A stretch of DNA of 64,000 nt from Phycisphaerales bacterium. GTDB lineage: Bacteria; Planctomycetota; Phycisphaerae; UBA1845; UTPLA1. The DNA lies in contig JACKHI010000001.1 in assembly GCA_020639075.1 (NCBI GenBank), positions 3,100,001-3,164,000 on the forward strand, in the 5' to 3' direction. The notes beneath the pieces were generated by a model. It ran no database searches, was not told the origin of the DNA, and was given only the letters and a program-made list of their open reading frames with translations. Both the position numbers and the translations under genes were made by a program. This document shows positions 1 to 8,596 of this stretch, in pieces (positions within the stretch are counted from its first letter, which is position 1; each line of letters starts with the position of its first letter).

Positions 1-174
1 CGATGCCAACGCGACAGGTCAAAGAACCGTGCGTGCAGCACATAACGCATTATCTCCCATTGCACAATCGCACGCTGCAATGAGGTGTCGCGCAAACCCA
101 CATCGCGCGCCCGGCTTCCTTACGGTCGCGGTTCGGTACAAGTCGTCTTCTGCTGCAAATGCGTGACGAACCTA

Positions 175-212
175 AGAAAAAGGGCGCGCCCCGACGGATC
201 GAAGCGCGCCCT
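175..212 (-). terminator. Rho-independent terminator of the GH38 gene
   Basis: Read on the minus strand, a perfect 9-bp stem (AGGGCGCGC at one arm, GCGCGCCCT at the other, 14-nt loop) is followed directly by TTTTTC. It lies about 25 bases past the alpha-mannosidase stop codon, so it should end that transcript. The rest of positions 1-237 shows no supportable gene. Confidence 0.85.
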
Positions 213-237
213 GCACAGCGTCACGCAGCGAGTGGAG

Positions 238-3200
238 CTAGTTCGCCGCGTGAATGTCAATTTCAGTAAAGAACGTCCCCATTCCCATGTTCTCCGCGAT
301 CCACAGCAAATGATGATAGGGGCCGAGCTTGCCGTGCTTGGCACTGATGCTCGACCCGTGGATCTTGCCCTCGCCCAGCTTTCGGCTGTCTACAACGGCG
401 ATCAGGTCCCAGTCCTTCGTGTCGCCGAACTTGATCTCGGGCGAAGGCATGTCCTTGCCTTTCGCACCCCAGAGCGAGAAGTACTGCGGTGCGCGATTCG
501 ACACATGCCATGAATACGTGTTGATCCGATCGATCGACACATCCTTGCCCAGATCGCAGAAGAATCGCCCCTCGCTGTCGTACCAGATGCAGCGGCTCGT
601 GTCGTCATTGTTCTGAGCGACTTGGCCGTCGTTCAGTCGCACGAACTTGCCGTCCTTGACGCCCGACGCGCCGTGCGGTCGCCACTCGCCGCCCTTGATG
701 TACGGACGAAAGTCCACGCCGTTGCCGGCGCCCTGATCCGCGTAGTCATCTTCGACGGGTGCGCCCATCTTCAGCTTGGCGAAGGAATCCTCGCGATCGA
801 CATCGACCATGCCGATTGCATCCTTGCCGTCAAACACGACCGGCGGCGGCGCGGGGTATTCATGTCGGAACTCGATCGGCTCGCGATCGCTGAAGTCGTC
901 GTACAGCGGCGCGGCCGGCGTTACGGCGTCGTTGTCGTTCTTCGCGACAGTCACGGCAAACACGCGGATCTTCGGATCATCCGGCAGCGTGATCGCCTGC
1001 GCGCCATCCGGCAGATCAAAGCCGTATTTGAACAGGTAGCTGAACTGATACGCCTCATTACCGTGCTCGGGATGATGGCGATGCGTTGCGAACCACGCGA
1101 TCTCGTCGCGCTTGATGTAGCCCTTGTCGATCGCCGTCACGTGTCCTTTGCACGTGAAGTCGACCTTCTTGAACTCCTCGTCCCATTCGCGCACATCCCA
1201 CTGGCCCACGAAGCCCGTCCAGCTCTGAACGTGCCAATCGTGTTGCGACTTGCCGATCGTCAACTTCGCGTCCACGTCACCGTCGGCCGCCGCAATCAGA
1301 TACACGCGATTGTACGGACCGCCCGGCAGCTCGATCGTCTGGCCGGAACAGATGACGGCATTATTCGCCTTGGCCGCCGTCGGTCCGAACTGGAATCGAA
1401 TGCCGTCGACCGTCATGCGGTCCGGCAGCATTTCGGCCGGCATCGAACGGCCTTCACTGTCAAACGCGCCGTCGCCGGGCGCCGCGTCCGTCGAGAAGGA
1501 ATCCACGTTGTAGTCCAGCTTGACGACTTTGCCCTTGATCTCATCCATCTGGATGCCGGCCTTCTGTCCCAGCTTGAAGATGAATGTCCGCGGCAGGAAC
1601 GGCGTCATCTCCATCGCGATCTTGCCGTCCGCAATCACCGCATCGCCGATGCGTCGCTCCTGGCCGTCGGCCTCGTAGGCTGCGATGATCGGCGCGCCGA
1701 ATTCGATCTCCGCCGAACCCGACGTGCCCGCGACTTCCTGAACGCGAACGACATAGGCGTCCGAGTCCTCTGCCTTCTTGATAGCGCGAATACCGACATT
1801 CGGCGTCGATGTCTTCGCAAACGCGAACTGACTGCCCAACTTGCCGTCGTGCTTGCTCGCGACAAATGCCCGCAATGGTTGGTTCAGTCGACGTCCCTGC
1901 CACTCGCTCTGACCGGCAACATGATTGCCCGCATGTCCATAGACGGCATAGAGGATGTCGTGCCGGCCCCAGTCCTGGCTGTGCTGATCCATGTAACCGT
2001 CGCGGACACCCGGCGAGTAAAGCAGCGTCAGGCGAACCTTGTCGTCAGCCGGCTTGTCGGAACCGAACTTCGAATCCTCGAGGATGGATACGCCGTAGTC
2101 GCCGCTCGCGTCCGTCAAATCGAACCACTCATGCGACGGCACTTCGTACTTCACGGGGTTGTTGTTGGTGCGCTCGATCGTTCCCATGCCCCAGTTGTAC
2201 GTCGCGACTTCATTCGCGACTGTCAGGGGGAACGCTGCGCGAAGCGCGCACTCGGCGGACTGCCAGTCGATGTCATTGTCGAATTCGACGCGTCGCCCCG
2301 CATCGCCGCTCGCCAGCCGAATGCGCTGCACGAACTTCGAATCCCGCGCCTCACGCTCGACTTCGATCGCCACGCGAACAGGGCCATTCTCGACGACGCG
2401 CACCTTGGCCGGGCCCGCCAGCGTGTCCTCGACGGGTTTCTGACGATCGGCCCAATCCATGTTCCAGGCCGGCCAGTTGGCCGGTCGCTCATAAGTAAAC
2501 TCGAGCGTCGCCGGCGCTTTCAGGAGTTCGCGATTGCCGGCATTCTTGTCCTTGATGCTCGACACGTTGCCGTCGCCGTCGATCGACACGACGTAGTGCT
2601 CGTTTTCGAGCCTGTTGTCCGAGACTTTCAATACGCTGCTCTCAGCCTGTGCCGCTTTCGAAGGGCTCACGCTGAAGACACTCCAACTGACCGCAGGAAC
2701 CTTGGCCAGAAACAGCAGAGACACTCTGTTGGCGTCACGACTGATGATCTGAGACGGAACTTCCTTCCCGTCGGGGCCGGTCACTTTCACTGAGTTCGTC
2801 GGTCCGACAAAGGTCACGCTCGCCTCTACGACATCCTCGCGCTCGCAGGTGATCGGGTTGTAGACAACAAGGGCGACGCCGTTCACCTGCGTGTCGAGCG
2901 CCCGGCTTACTGCGCCGACGGAGTCCGTCAGCACGCCGGCGAACTCATTGCTCGCCACGATCTCGTCGTTCCACGAATACGTGTACGCCTTCGGCAGGCT
3001 GGTGCCGGGCAGGATGTCATGCATCTGGTTCGCCAGCGTGCGGACCCAGCCGAGATGGAGTCGATCGAACGGATAGGCCGCAGCGCCGAGCCAGTCGGCG
3101 GCGACCGCGGCACGCTCGGCGGCGTCGGCCAGCAGTTCGTTCTTGCGATTCCAGCGCTTCATATAGGATTCGGACGTCAGCGTGCCGGCCGAATGTTCCG

Positions 3201-4134
3201 TCAGCAGCAAGTCGCCCTTGTATCGCGGCAGCATGTCCTTCTGCTCGGACGTGATGTCCTTGTACATCTGGTCCGATGCGGCCAACACGACTTTGATAGG
3301 TCCATCCTTGGCGTTCATGCTCTCGACGTAGTTCTTGACATCCTTCTCTTTCGGCGCGCCCCCCTGATCGCCGACGCCGTAGTAGTGATAGTCCGCCCAG
3401 ACGCCGTACTTCTCACCATTGTCGTTGACGCGTTTGACCCACTTTTCATTCGTCTGCAACGGGCCGTCGACGCCGCCCGCATAGGCGCCCGGATCGAGCG
3501 CCGCGATGATGGAGTGACCGTCGGGCCCTTCCCAGACGCCGACCTTGAACGGAATGCCGACGGCCGAGCCCCATGTCAGCTTCTGCGTGCTGAAGCCCTT
3601 CAACCCGCAATGCGCCCAGATCGACGGCATCGACGCAGGAAAGCCGAAGCAATCGGGCAGCATGTAATCGATGCTCTCTTTGTCGAACTCGCGGCGAAAG
3701 AACTGATTGCCGTAGAGCACCTGTCGAATCGTCGCCTCGGCCGACGGCACGTTGACGTCGCCCTCGTCAACGCTGGATCCCGAAACGAACCAGCGGCCCT
3801 TGTCGATGTACGACTTGAGTGTCTTGTATTTCTCCGGGTAGTACTCCTTCATCATTTCGTAACGCACGGAGCCCGTGAAGTTGAAGGTATAGCCCGGGTA
3901 CTTTTCGAATCGATCGAAATTGTGATCGAGCGTATCGCGAACGAACTCGTCGATCGTCGTCTGGAAGTCCCAGCGCCATTGCGTATCCAGGTGCGCGTAG
4001 CCGATGCAATAGAGGATCTTCTCCTTCGCAAGATCGTGCGTCGGCTTGTACTCTTTCGGCCTGGTTTCGCCGGCAAACACTGCTGTGCATGCCGTCAGTA
4101 TTAGAACCCCTACGATGTGTGAGTGTCTTCGCAT
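238..4134 (-). CDS. Secreted glycoside hydrolase family 38 alpha-mannosidase
   Basis: Exported GH38-type alpha-mannosidase of 1298 aa, expected to cleave alpha-mannosides outside the cytoplasm. Residues 1-21 form a signal peptide ending near VFA-GE. The GH38 zinc-site signature is at residues 47-54 (AHLDTQWR, His48 and Asp50). The probable nucleophile is Asp161 in MLPDCFGFP, and the second metal motif is QMHDILPG (His372, Asp373). The middle carries the usual GH38 beta-sandwich region. About 400 residues beyond it look like added beta-rich, possibly carbohydrate-binding, modules not needed for catalysis; I could not name them. The ATG has a GAGGGAG ribosome site about 8 nt upstream. The gene stands alone, ends in a strong terminator and is next to a sugar PTS, which fits carbohydrate use. 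The exact substrate cannot be read from the sequence. Confidence 0.88.
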   Translation of the reverse strand: MRRHSHIVGVLILTACTAVFAGETRPKEYKPTHDLAKEKILYCIGYAHLDTQWRWDFQTTIDEFVRDTLDHNFDRFEKYPGYTFNFTGSVRYEMMKEYYPEKYKTLKSYIDKGRWFVSGSSVDEGDVNVPSAEATIRQVLYGNQFFRREFDKESIDYMLPDCFGFPASMPSIWAHCGLKGFSTQKLTWGSAVGIPFKVGVWEGPDGHSIIAALDPGAYAGGVDGPLQTNEKWVKRVNDNGEKYGVWADYHYYGVGDQGGAPKEKDVKNYVESMNAKDGPIKVVLAASDQMYKDITSEQKDMLPRYKGDLLLTEHSAGTLTSESYMKRWNRKNELLADAAERAAVAADWLGAAAYPFDRLHLGWVRTLANQMHDILPGTSLPKAYTYSWNDEIVASNEFAGVLTDSVGAVSRALDTQVNGVALVVYNPITCEREDVVEASVTFVGPTNSVKVTGPDGKEVPSQIISRDANRVSLLFLAKVPAVSWSVFSVSPSKAAQAESSVLKVSDNRLENEHYVVSIDGDGNVSSIKDKNAGNRELLKAPATLEFTYERPANWPAWNMDWADRQKPVEDTLAGPAKVRVVENGPVRVAIEVEREARDSKFVQRIRLASGDAGRRVEFDNDIDWQSAECALRAAFPLTVANEVATYNWGMGTIERTNNNPVKYEVPSHEWFDLTDASGDYGVSILEDSKFGSDKPADDKVRLTLLYSPGVRDGYMDQHSQDWGRHDILYAVYGHAGNHVAGQSEWQGRRLNQPLRAFVASKHDGKLGSQFAFAKTSTPNVGIRAIKKAEDSDAYVVRVQEVAGTSGSAEIEFGAPIIAAYEADGQERRIGDAVIADGKIAMEMTPFLPRTFIFKLGQKAGIQMDEIKGKVVKLDYNVDSFSTDAAPGDGAFDSEGRSMPAEMLPDRMTVDGIRFQFGPTAAKANNAVICSGQTIELPGGPYNRVYLIAAADGDVDAKLTIGKSQHDWHVQSWTGFVGQWDVREWDEEFKKVDFTCKGHVTAIDKGYIKRDEIAWFATHRHHPEHGNEAYQFSYLFKYGFDLPDGAQAITLPDDPKIRVFAVTVAKNDNDAVTPAAPLYDDFSDREPIEFRHEYPAPPPVVFDGKDAIGMVDVDREDSFAKLKMGAPVEDDYADQGAGNGVDFRPYIKGGEWRPHGASGVKDGKFVRLNDGQVAQNNDDTSRCIWYDSEGRFFCDLGKDVSIDRINTYSWHVSNRAPQYFSLWGAKGKDMPSPEIKFGDTKDWDLIAVVDSRKLGEGKIHGSSISAKHGKLGPYHHLLWIAENMGMGTFFTEIDIHAAN

Positions 4135-4286
4135 CGGTCTCCCTCAATGGAATGTGGCTCGCCAACCCGCCGCCATGCGTGGCGGCGTCGAGCAGAATCG
4201 ATCAGCGGAAGTCGCATTCCGCCGCCCCCTGGATTGTTTCTGTAGAACTGCACTGGGCCTCTGAGCGTTTTGCTTCAGAATCCGCC

Positions 4287-6827
4287 TCAGGTTTGCGTCG
4301 TCATCGCCGGAATCTCGCCAAGCGAAGTCGAAATCACTTTGTAGAGCCCATCGGCGCCGGCGGCGCTGGCCACTGACGCGCGAAATTCATCATCCATGAT
4401 TCGCACAGCCAGCGTCTTGAGCACATCCATATACTCCGACGCCGCCGCCGACTCGCGTACGGCCAGCAGGAACACGAATCGCGTCGGTACGTCGTCTTCG
4501 CCGTCCCAGTTGATCGCCTTCTTCAGGCGAGCAACGACGATGCTGTTCGCGATTACGTAGTCGCTCTTGCAGTGCGGCACGGCGAAACCGAAGCCGAGCC
4601 CCGTCGGCGTCGTCCGTTCGCGGATCCAGACGGCCTGCTCCAGCTCGCGCGGCGTCTCTGTTCTTCCCGTGACGTACAACCGATCCACAAGCCGCTTGAT
4701 CGCTTCGGCGCGCGAATCGCAGGCGATGTCGCAGATCACGAGGCTCGGTTCCAACAATGAACGAACCTTGGCGCTGCCGTCGAACCGGGCGACATGCGTT
4801 CGAATCTCGTCGGCCGATTCCGCCGCCACAACGCCTTCCAGCAATTCCGCGCACTTCGTCTCGTCGAGCCCGGCGAGCCGCGATCTCACGCGGCCCAGCG
4901 ATTCGACGGCCATGCTCAATTCCTCAAAGCCCATCGCCAATAGAAGCGGCGCCGCCAGTGCGTTCCCCGCCATCTCGCCGCACATTGCAAACGGCCGGTT
5001 CGCGCGTCGGGCGACGATCGCAATCTGCCGCAGCACACGCAGGAACGCCGGCGCAAAGACGTCGGCGATGCCCGACACCCGCGGGTTTTCACGATCCGCC
5101 GCCGAAAAATACTGCGCCAGATCGTTCGTCCCGACGCTGAAGAAGTCGGAATGCCTCGCGAGCTGATCGATGATCCAGACCGCCGCCGGCACCTCGAGCA
5201 TCACGCCGATAGGTATGTCGCGATCAATCGACTCGCCGTTGGCCTGCAGCGCCTCGGCCAGTCGCGCCACGCGACTTCGCACGCCGGCGATCTCTTCGAC
5301 GCTGGCGACCATCGGCACGAGAATCCGCACATCGCCGTGCGCTCGCGCTCGCAATATCGCCCGGATTTGTGCATCGATGACATCGGCGTAGGCGTCGTAC
5401 ATCCGTACGCCGCGCCATCCCAGAAATGGATTCGTCTCGGGCGACACGGGCATGAACGCAAGCGGTTTGTCGCCGCCGCAATCGAACAGTCGAATCGTCA
5501 CGGACTTACCGCCCGCCGCGTCGATGCAACGACGATAGTCCTCGTATTGCTCGTCCTCCGTCGGGGCCGTCTGCCATCCCCCGAACAGGAGCTCCGTTCG
5601 CAACAGTCCGATGCCGCCGGCGCCGGCCGCCGTCGCACGCTCGATGTCCTCGATCGACGACGCGTTCGCCATCAGCAGCACGCGACCTATGCGGCCGTTC
5701 CCTCCAGCCGACGCGGATCGCTCAGCCTCGAAACGCATGCGATCCTTGATTCGACTTCGTTCCAGCTCGTAATAATGGCCGCAGCCGCGAACATCACCCG
5801 CCGCAACGACGCCCGACTCGCCGTCCGCGATCACGTGACTTCCGATCAGTCCGCGAAGACGCGCCGTTTCGACGCCGACCAGCGTCGGTATCCCGCGCGA
5901 GCGCGCGACGATGACGACGTGCGCCGTGCTCGACGTGTTGCCGAGCACCAACCCCTTGAGCCGCTTCAGATCAAGGGCGAGCAATTCGCTCGCCAACAAT
6001 GTCTCAGCGACGATGATCGAATCCTCTTCGAACTCCGGCAGGGCCGAGACAACCTTCTCGCCGTAGAGTTCGATGAGCAAATGTCGACAAATGTCGTCAA
6101 TGTCGTCGGCCCTCGCGCCCAGCAGCGGATTCCCCGTCGCCCGGAGCATTTCGCCGAGCTCCATGCCCGCGATCTGAACGGCGCGCCCCACATTGCAGTG
6201 ATCGCGGCGGATCGCATCTTCGATCTGCGTTCGAAACCGATCATCCTCAAGAATGGACCGCTGCGCCTCGATCACATCACGTTCGAGGCTGCCCGCCGTC
6301 AGGATTCTCGCCTCGAATCGACCAACGACGCGCTCGATCGCCGTGACAGCGCGAAGGCACTCGCGATCCGGATTGATCACCTCGTTCTGTACCGACGCCG
6401 GAAGCGTTACCTCACGATGCAGATCCACCAACCGGCCTTCGCCGACACCGCCGACGACGGGCAGACCGCGGAAGAAGTCGGCGCCGCATGCGGCGAGCAT
6501 CGGCGACAACGGCATTGCCGCACGATCGGTATCCACGTCCGGCAAGGGGGAGTCGCAAAGGGAGAACTCGACTGTGAGGAATTGAGACAATGACTGATGG
6601 GCATCGGCCTCATCGTCGCCCTCGATCAATACGCGATAGGCATCATCGTGGCGGAGGTCCAGCGTGATCGAGGACAACGGGCTCTTGGCGTTGGCTTGCT
6701 TACCGCTCTCTTCGTTGACGAGCGTAATCGACGAGGCGAATTTTCGCGCAACGGCCGACAGCATCGCCGCGGGGCGCGCATGCAGCCCATTCGGTAGCGG
6801 GCAGCGTTGTCGGATCTCCAGTGCCAT
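4287..6827 (-). CDS. Fused PTS phosphotransferase HPr-EI-EIIA(Fru)
   Basis: Multiphosphoryl transfer protein (846 aa) that takes phosphate from PEP and passes it to a fructose-type permease. An HPr domain occupies residues 1-90 with GLHARPA (phospho-His17). Enzyme I spans about 115-680: phospho-His303 in SSTAHVVIVARSRGIP, the PEP-binding barrel with LLRTELLF, and the active Cys616 in MCGEMAG. A fructose/mannitol-type EIIA covers about 690-840 with phospho-His752 in FAVPHCKSD. The His303 motif lacks the usual GGxTSH lead-in and reads GNTSSTAH. The domain order HPr-EI-EIIA puts all soluble PTS steps in one chain. The gene lies 30 nt downstream of the EIIB gene on the same strand, so EIIC, EIIB and this protein should form one operon. 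No 1-phosphofructokinase gene is adjacent. Confidence 0.9.
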   Translation of the reverse strand: MALEIRQRCPLPNGLHARPAAMLSAVARKFASSITLVNEESGKQANAKSPLSSITLDLRHDDAYRVLIEGDDEADAHQSLSQFLTVEFSLCDSPLPDVDTDRAAMPLSPMLAACGADFFRGLPVVGGVGEGRLVDLHREVTLPASVQNEVINPDRECLRAVTAIERVVGRFEARILTAGSLERDVIEAQRSILEDDRFRTQIEDAIRRDHCNVGRAVQIAGMELGEMLRATGNPLLGARADDIDDICRHLLIELYGEKVVSALPEFEEDSIIVAETLLASELLALDLKRLKGLVLGNTSSTAHVVIVARSRGIPTLVGVETARLRGLIGSHVIADGESGVVAAGDVRGCGHYYELERSRIKDRMRFEAERSASAGGNGRIGRVLLMANASSIEDIERATAAGAGGIGLLRTELLFGGWQTAPTEDEQYEDYRRCIDAAGGKSVTIRLFDCGGDKPLAFMPVSPETNPFLGWRGVRMYDAYADVIDAQIRAILRARAHGDVRILVPMVASVEEIAGVRSRVARLAEALQANGESIDRDIPIGVMLEVPAAVWIIDQLARHSDFFSVGTNDLAQYFSAADRENPRVSGIADVFAPAFLRVLRQIAIVARRANRPFAMCGEMAGNALAAPLLLAMGFEELSMAVESLGRVRSRLAGLDETKCAELLEGVVAAESADEIRTHVARFDGSAKVRSLLEPSLVICDIACDSRAEAIKRLVDRLYVTGRTETPRELEQAVWIRERTTPTGLGFGFAVPHCKSDYVIANSIVVARLKKAINWDGEDDVPTRFVFLLAVRESAAASEYMDVLKTLAVRIMDDEFRASVASAAGADGLYKVISTSLGEIPAMTTQT

Positions 6828-6857
6828 GGCTCGCGTTCGCTCGCTTGAGTTGAACGA

Positions 6858-7157
6858 CTATCCCGCCAATTGCGCGAAGATCCCCTGCGGGTTCTTAATG
6901 GCGCTCTGGACGGATACTTCGATCCTTCGCTTCCCTTCGAAACGATCGACCTGCTCCACTGCGATATCGGCGGCGAGAATGACGGCATCGGCGCCTTCGA
7001 TGTCCGAACGCGTCAACTCGTTCTCGATCCCCATCGAGCCCTGCGTCTCGACTTTGATCTCGTGCCCCATCGACGCGGCCGTCTTCTTCAACTGTTCGGC
7101 CGCCATGTAGGTGTGCGCAATGCCCGTGGGGCACGCCGTTATCGCAACGATCTTCAT
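6858..7157 (-). CDS. PTS fructose-type EIIB component
   Basis: Stand-alone 99-aa EIIB domain of the fructose family. It receives phosphate from the EIIA domain of the neighbouring fusion protein and hands it to the sugar bound by EIIC. The family signature ACPTGIAHT is at residues 8-16, with Cys9 as the phospho-acceptor, followed by the usual MAAEQLKK helix and the ETQGS motif. Its ATG overlaps the TGA of the EIIC gene (ATGA, 4 nt), showing translational coupling. Most fructose EIIB domains are fused to EIIC; here they are separate. Confidence 0.92.
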   Translation of the reverse strand: MKIVAITACPTGIAHTYMAAEQLKKTAASMGHEIKVETQGSMGIENELTRSDIEGADAVILAADIAVEQVDRFEGKRRIEVSVQSAIKNPQGIFAQLAG

Positions 7158-8233
7158 GTGGTTTCTCCTTCACGCTTCCCGATCGATTTGACCGCGGTGA
7201 TCGACGCCGCCGTCACGGCAACGCCGACCAGAATGGCAACGACGTACATGATGCGATTGTCGACGACGGGCAGCACGATCGGTCCGCCGTGCGGCGCATG
7301 ATCTGCGACGCCGAACTGCATCGCTGTAACGGCCGCCGCCATCGAACCCAGCATGATGCACGGTATGACGCGGAACGGATCGGACACCGCGAACGGAATC
7401 GCACCTTCCGTAATGCCCATCATCCCCATGCCCAGCGCGGCGTAGCCCGACTCCCGCTCCGTCTCCGTCCAGATCTTTCGCCGCACAAGCGTCGCCAGAC
7501 CCATCCCCAAGGGGGGCGTGCAGATTGCAGCGGCAGTCGCCCCCATAATCGCCGGATTCTGTTGGAGCATGCTGAAGCTGAAGAAGAAGGCGGCCTTGTT
7601 CACTGGACCGCCCATGTCAAACGCGATCATTCCGCCGAGCACCGCCGCGAGCACAAGCGCGTTGCCGCCCTGCAGATCGACGAGCATCGTGTTCAAGCCC
7701 GTCATCATGCGTGCAACCGGGTTGCCGATGACGTTGAGCATCAACAGGCCGACAACAACGCCACCGATCACGGGAATGATGAGAATGGGCAGGATCGGCC
7801 TGATGAATTTGCTGTTCGGCAAGTATTTGAAGAGATTGACGAAGTGACCCGCGATCAAGCCGATGATAATCGCGCCCAGGAATCCGGCCTTCGCCTCCGG
7901 CGGACCGGGAACGCCGTCAAAGTCGAATCCGCAGAAGAAGCCGCCGATCATTCCGGGCACGAGTCCGGGGCGGCCGGCGATGGCGAACGCAATGAAGCCC
8001 GCGAGGATCGGCAGGTACAAATCGAAAGCGGCGCCCCCAATCTGGGCGATCATGCCGTGGATCGGCGCGTTGTCGAAGTTCGGCCCCTTCGCCGTCATCG
8101 TCGCGCCCGTCAGGCCGATCGCCACAAGTACGCCGCCGCACGCAATAAAAGGCACAACGTACGAAACGCCCGTCAACAGGTACTGCTTGTGCTTTCGCAA
8201 TTGTTCGCGCATGAGATTCCGATCTGACGGCAC
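7154..8233 (-). CDS. PTS fructose-type EIIC membrane permease
   Basis: Integral-membrane sugar channel of the fructose PTS family, 359 aa, with eight or more hydrophobic segments. It moves the sugar while EIIB phosphorylates it. Family features include LLTGVSYVVPFIACGG near residue 20, long Gly-rich segments, and DMGGPVNKAAFFF around residue 215, typical of fructose EIIC. The listed start is GTG; an ATG 21 nt further in (position 8212) with GGA 8 nt upstream is a plausible alternative. First gene of the EIIC-EIIB-HPr/EI/EIIA operon. The exact sugar is not shown; fructose is a family-based guess. Confidence 0.9.
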   Translation of the reverse strand: MPSDRNLMREQLRKHKQYLLTGVSYVVPFIACGGVLVAIGLTGATMTAKGPNFDNAPIHGMIAQIGGAAFDLYLPILAGFIAFAIAGRPGLVPGMIGGFFCGFDFDGVPGPPEAKAGFLGAIIIGLIAGHFVNLFKYLPNSKFIRPILPILIIPVIGGVVVGLLMLNVIGNPVARMMTGLNTMLVDLQGGNALVLAAVLGGMIAFDMGGPVNKAAFFFSFSMLQQNPAIMGATAAAICTPPLGMGLATLVRRKIWTETERESGYAALGMGMMGITEGAIPFAVSDPFRVIPCIMLGSMAAAVTAMQFGVADHAPHGGPIVLPVVDNRIMYVVAILVGVAVTAASITAVKSIGKREGETT

Positions 8234-8596
8234 GCAAGCGGCGAACTTCGTGCCCGTGGCGACGGGGGCGTAGCGCCCTCCCTGTCGCTTGGTTGCCTGA
8301 TTATAAAGTGAAGACCGGCCCGACCGGAACAGGCTGGCAGCTGAATTATGATGCGTGAGTGCAATTCCCCTGGATGTCGGCGGCGGGCATTTTGTCGAAA
8401 AACCCTTTGTTTATTGATGTCTTGCGATGATCCGGACCACCACGGCGAGCCCGTGCCAAGCCACGCAAGTACAACCGTCGCGCCAAAATTACAATCCGCG
8501 TTATTGGAATCTGAGGGGGAAATTCAAGATCGGAATGGATGCACCGCTGACGGCGTAGACTCGGGGAGGGTTTCGGCGTCAGTGAACTTCCGTCGC
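8234..8596. other. Intergenic region upstream of the PTS operon
   Basis: No gene is visible. On the minus strand a TATAAT hexamer occurs at 8300-8305, 67 nt before the EIIC GTG, a candidate -10 box with no convincing -35 partner. A short GC-rich palindrome (GGGGGCG-TAG-CGCCCTCC) sits at about 8265-8283 and could fold in the 5' leader. Confidence 0.35.

Noticed and set aside
622..2793. Long plus-strand open frame (723 aa) opposite the GH38 gene
   Set aside because: It is the antisense shadow of a well-supported GH38 gene in GC-rich DNA: Arg/His-rich, no family match and no start signal.
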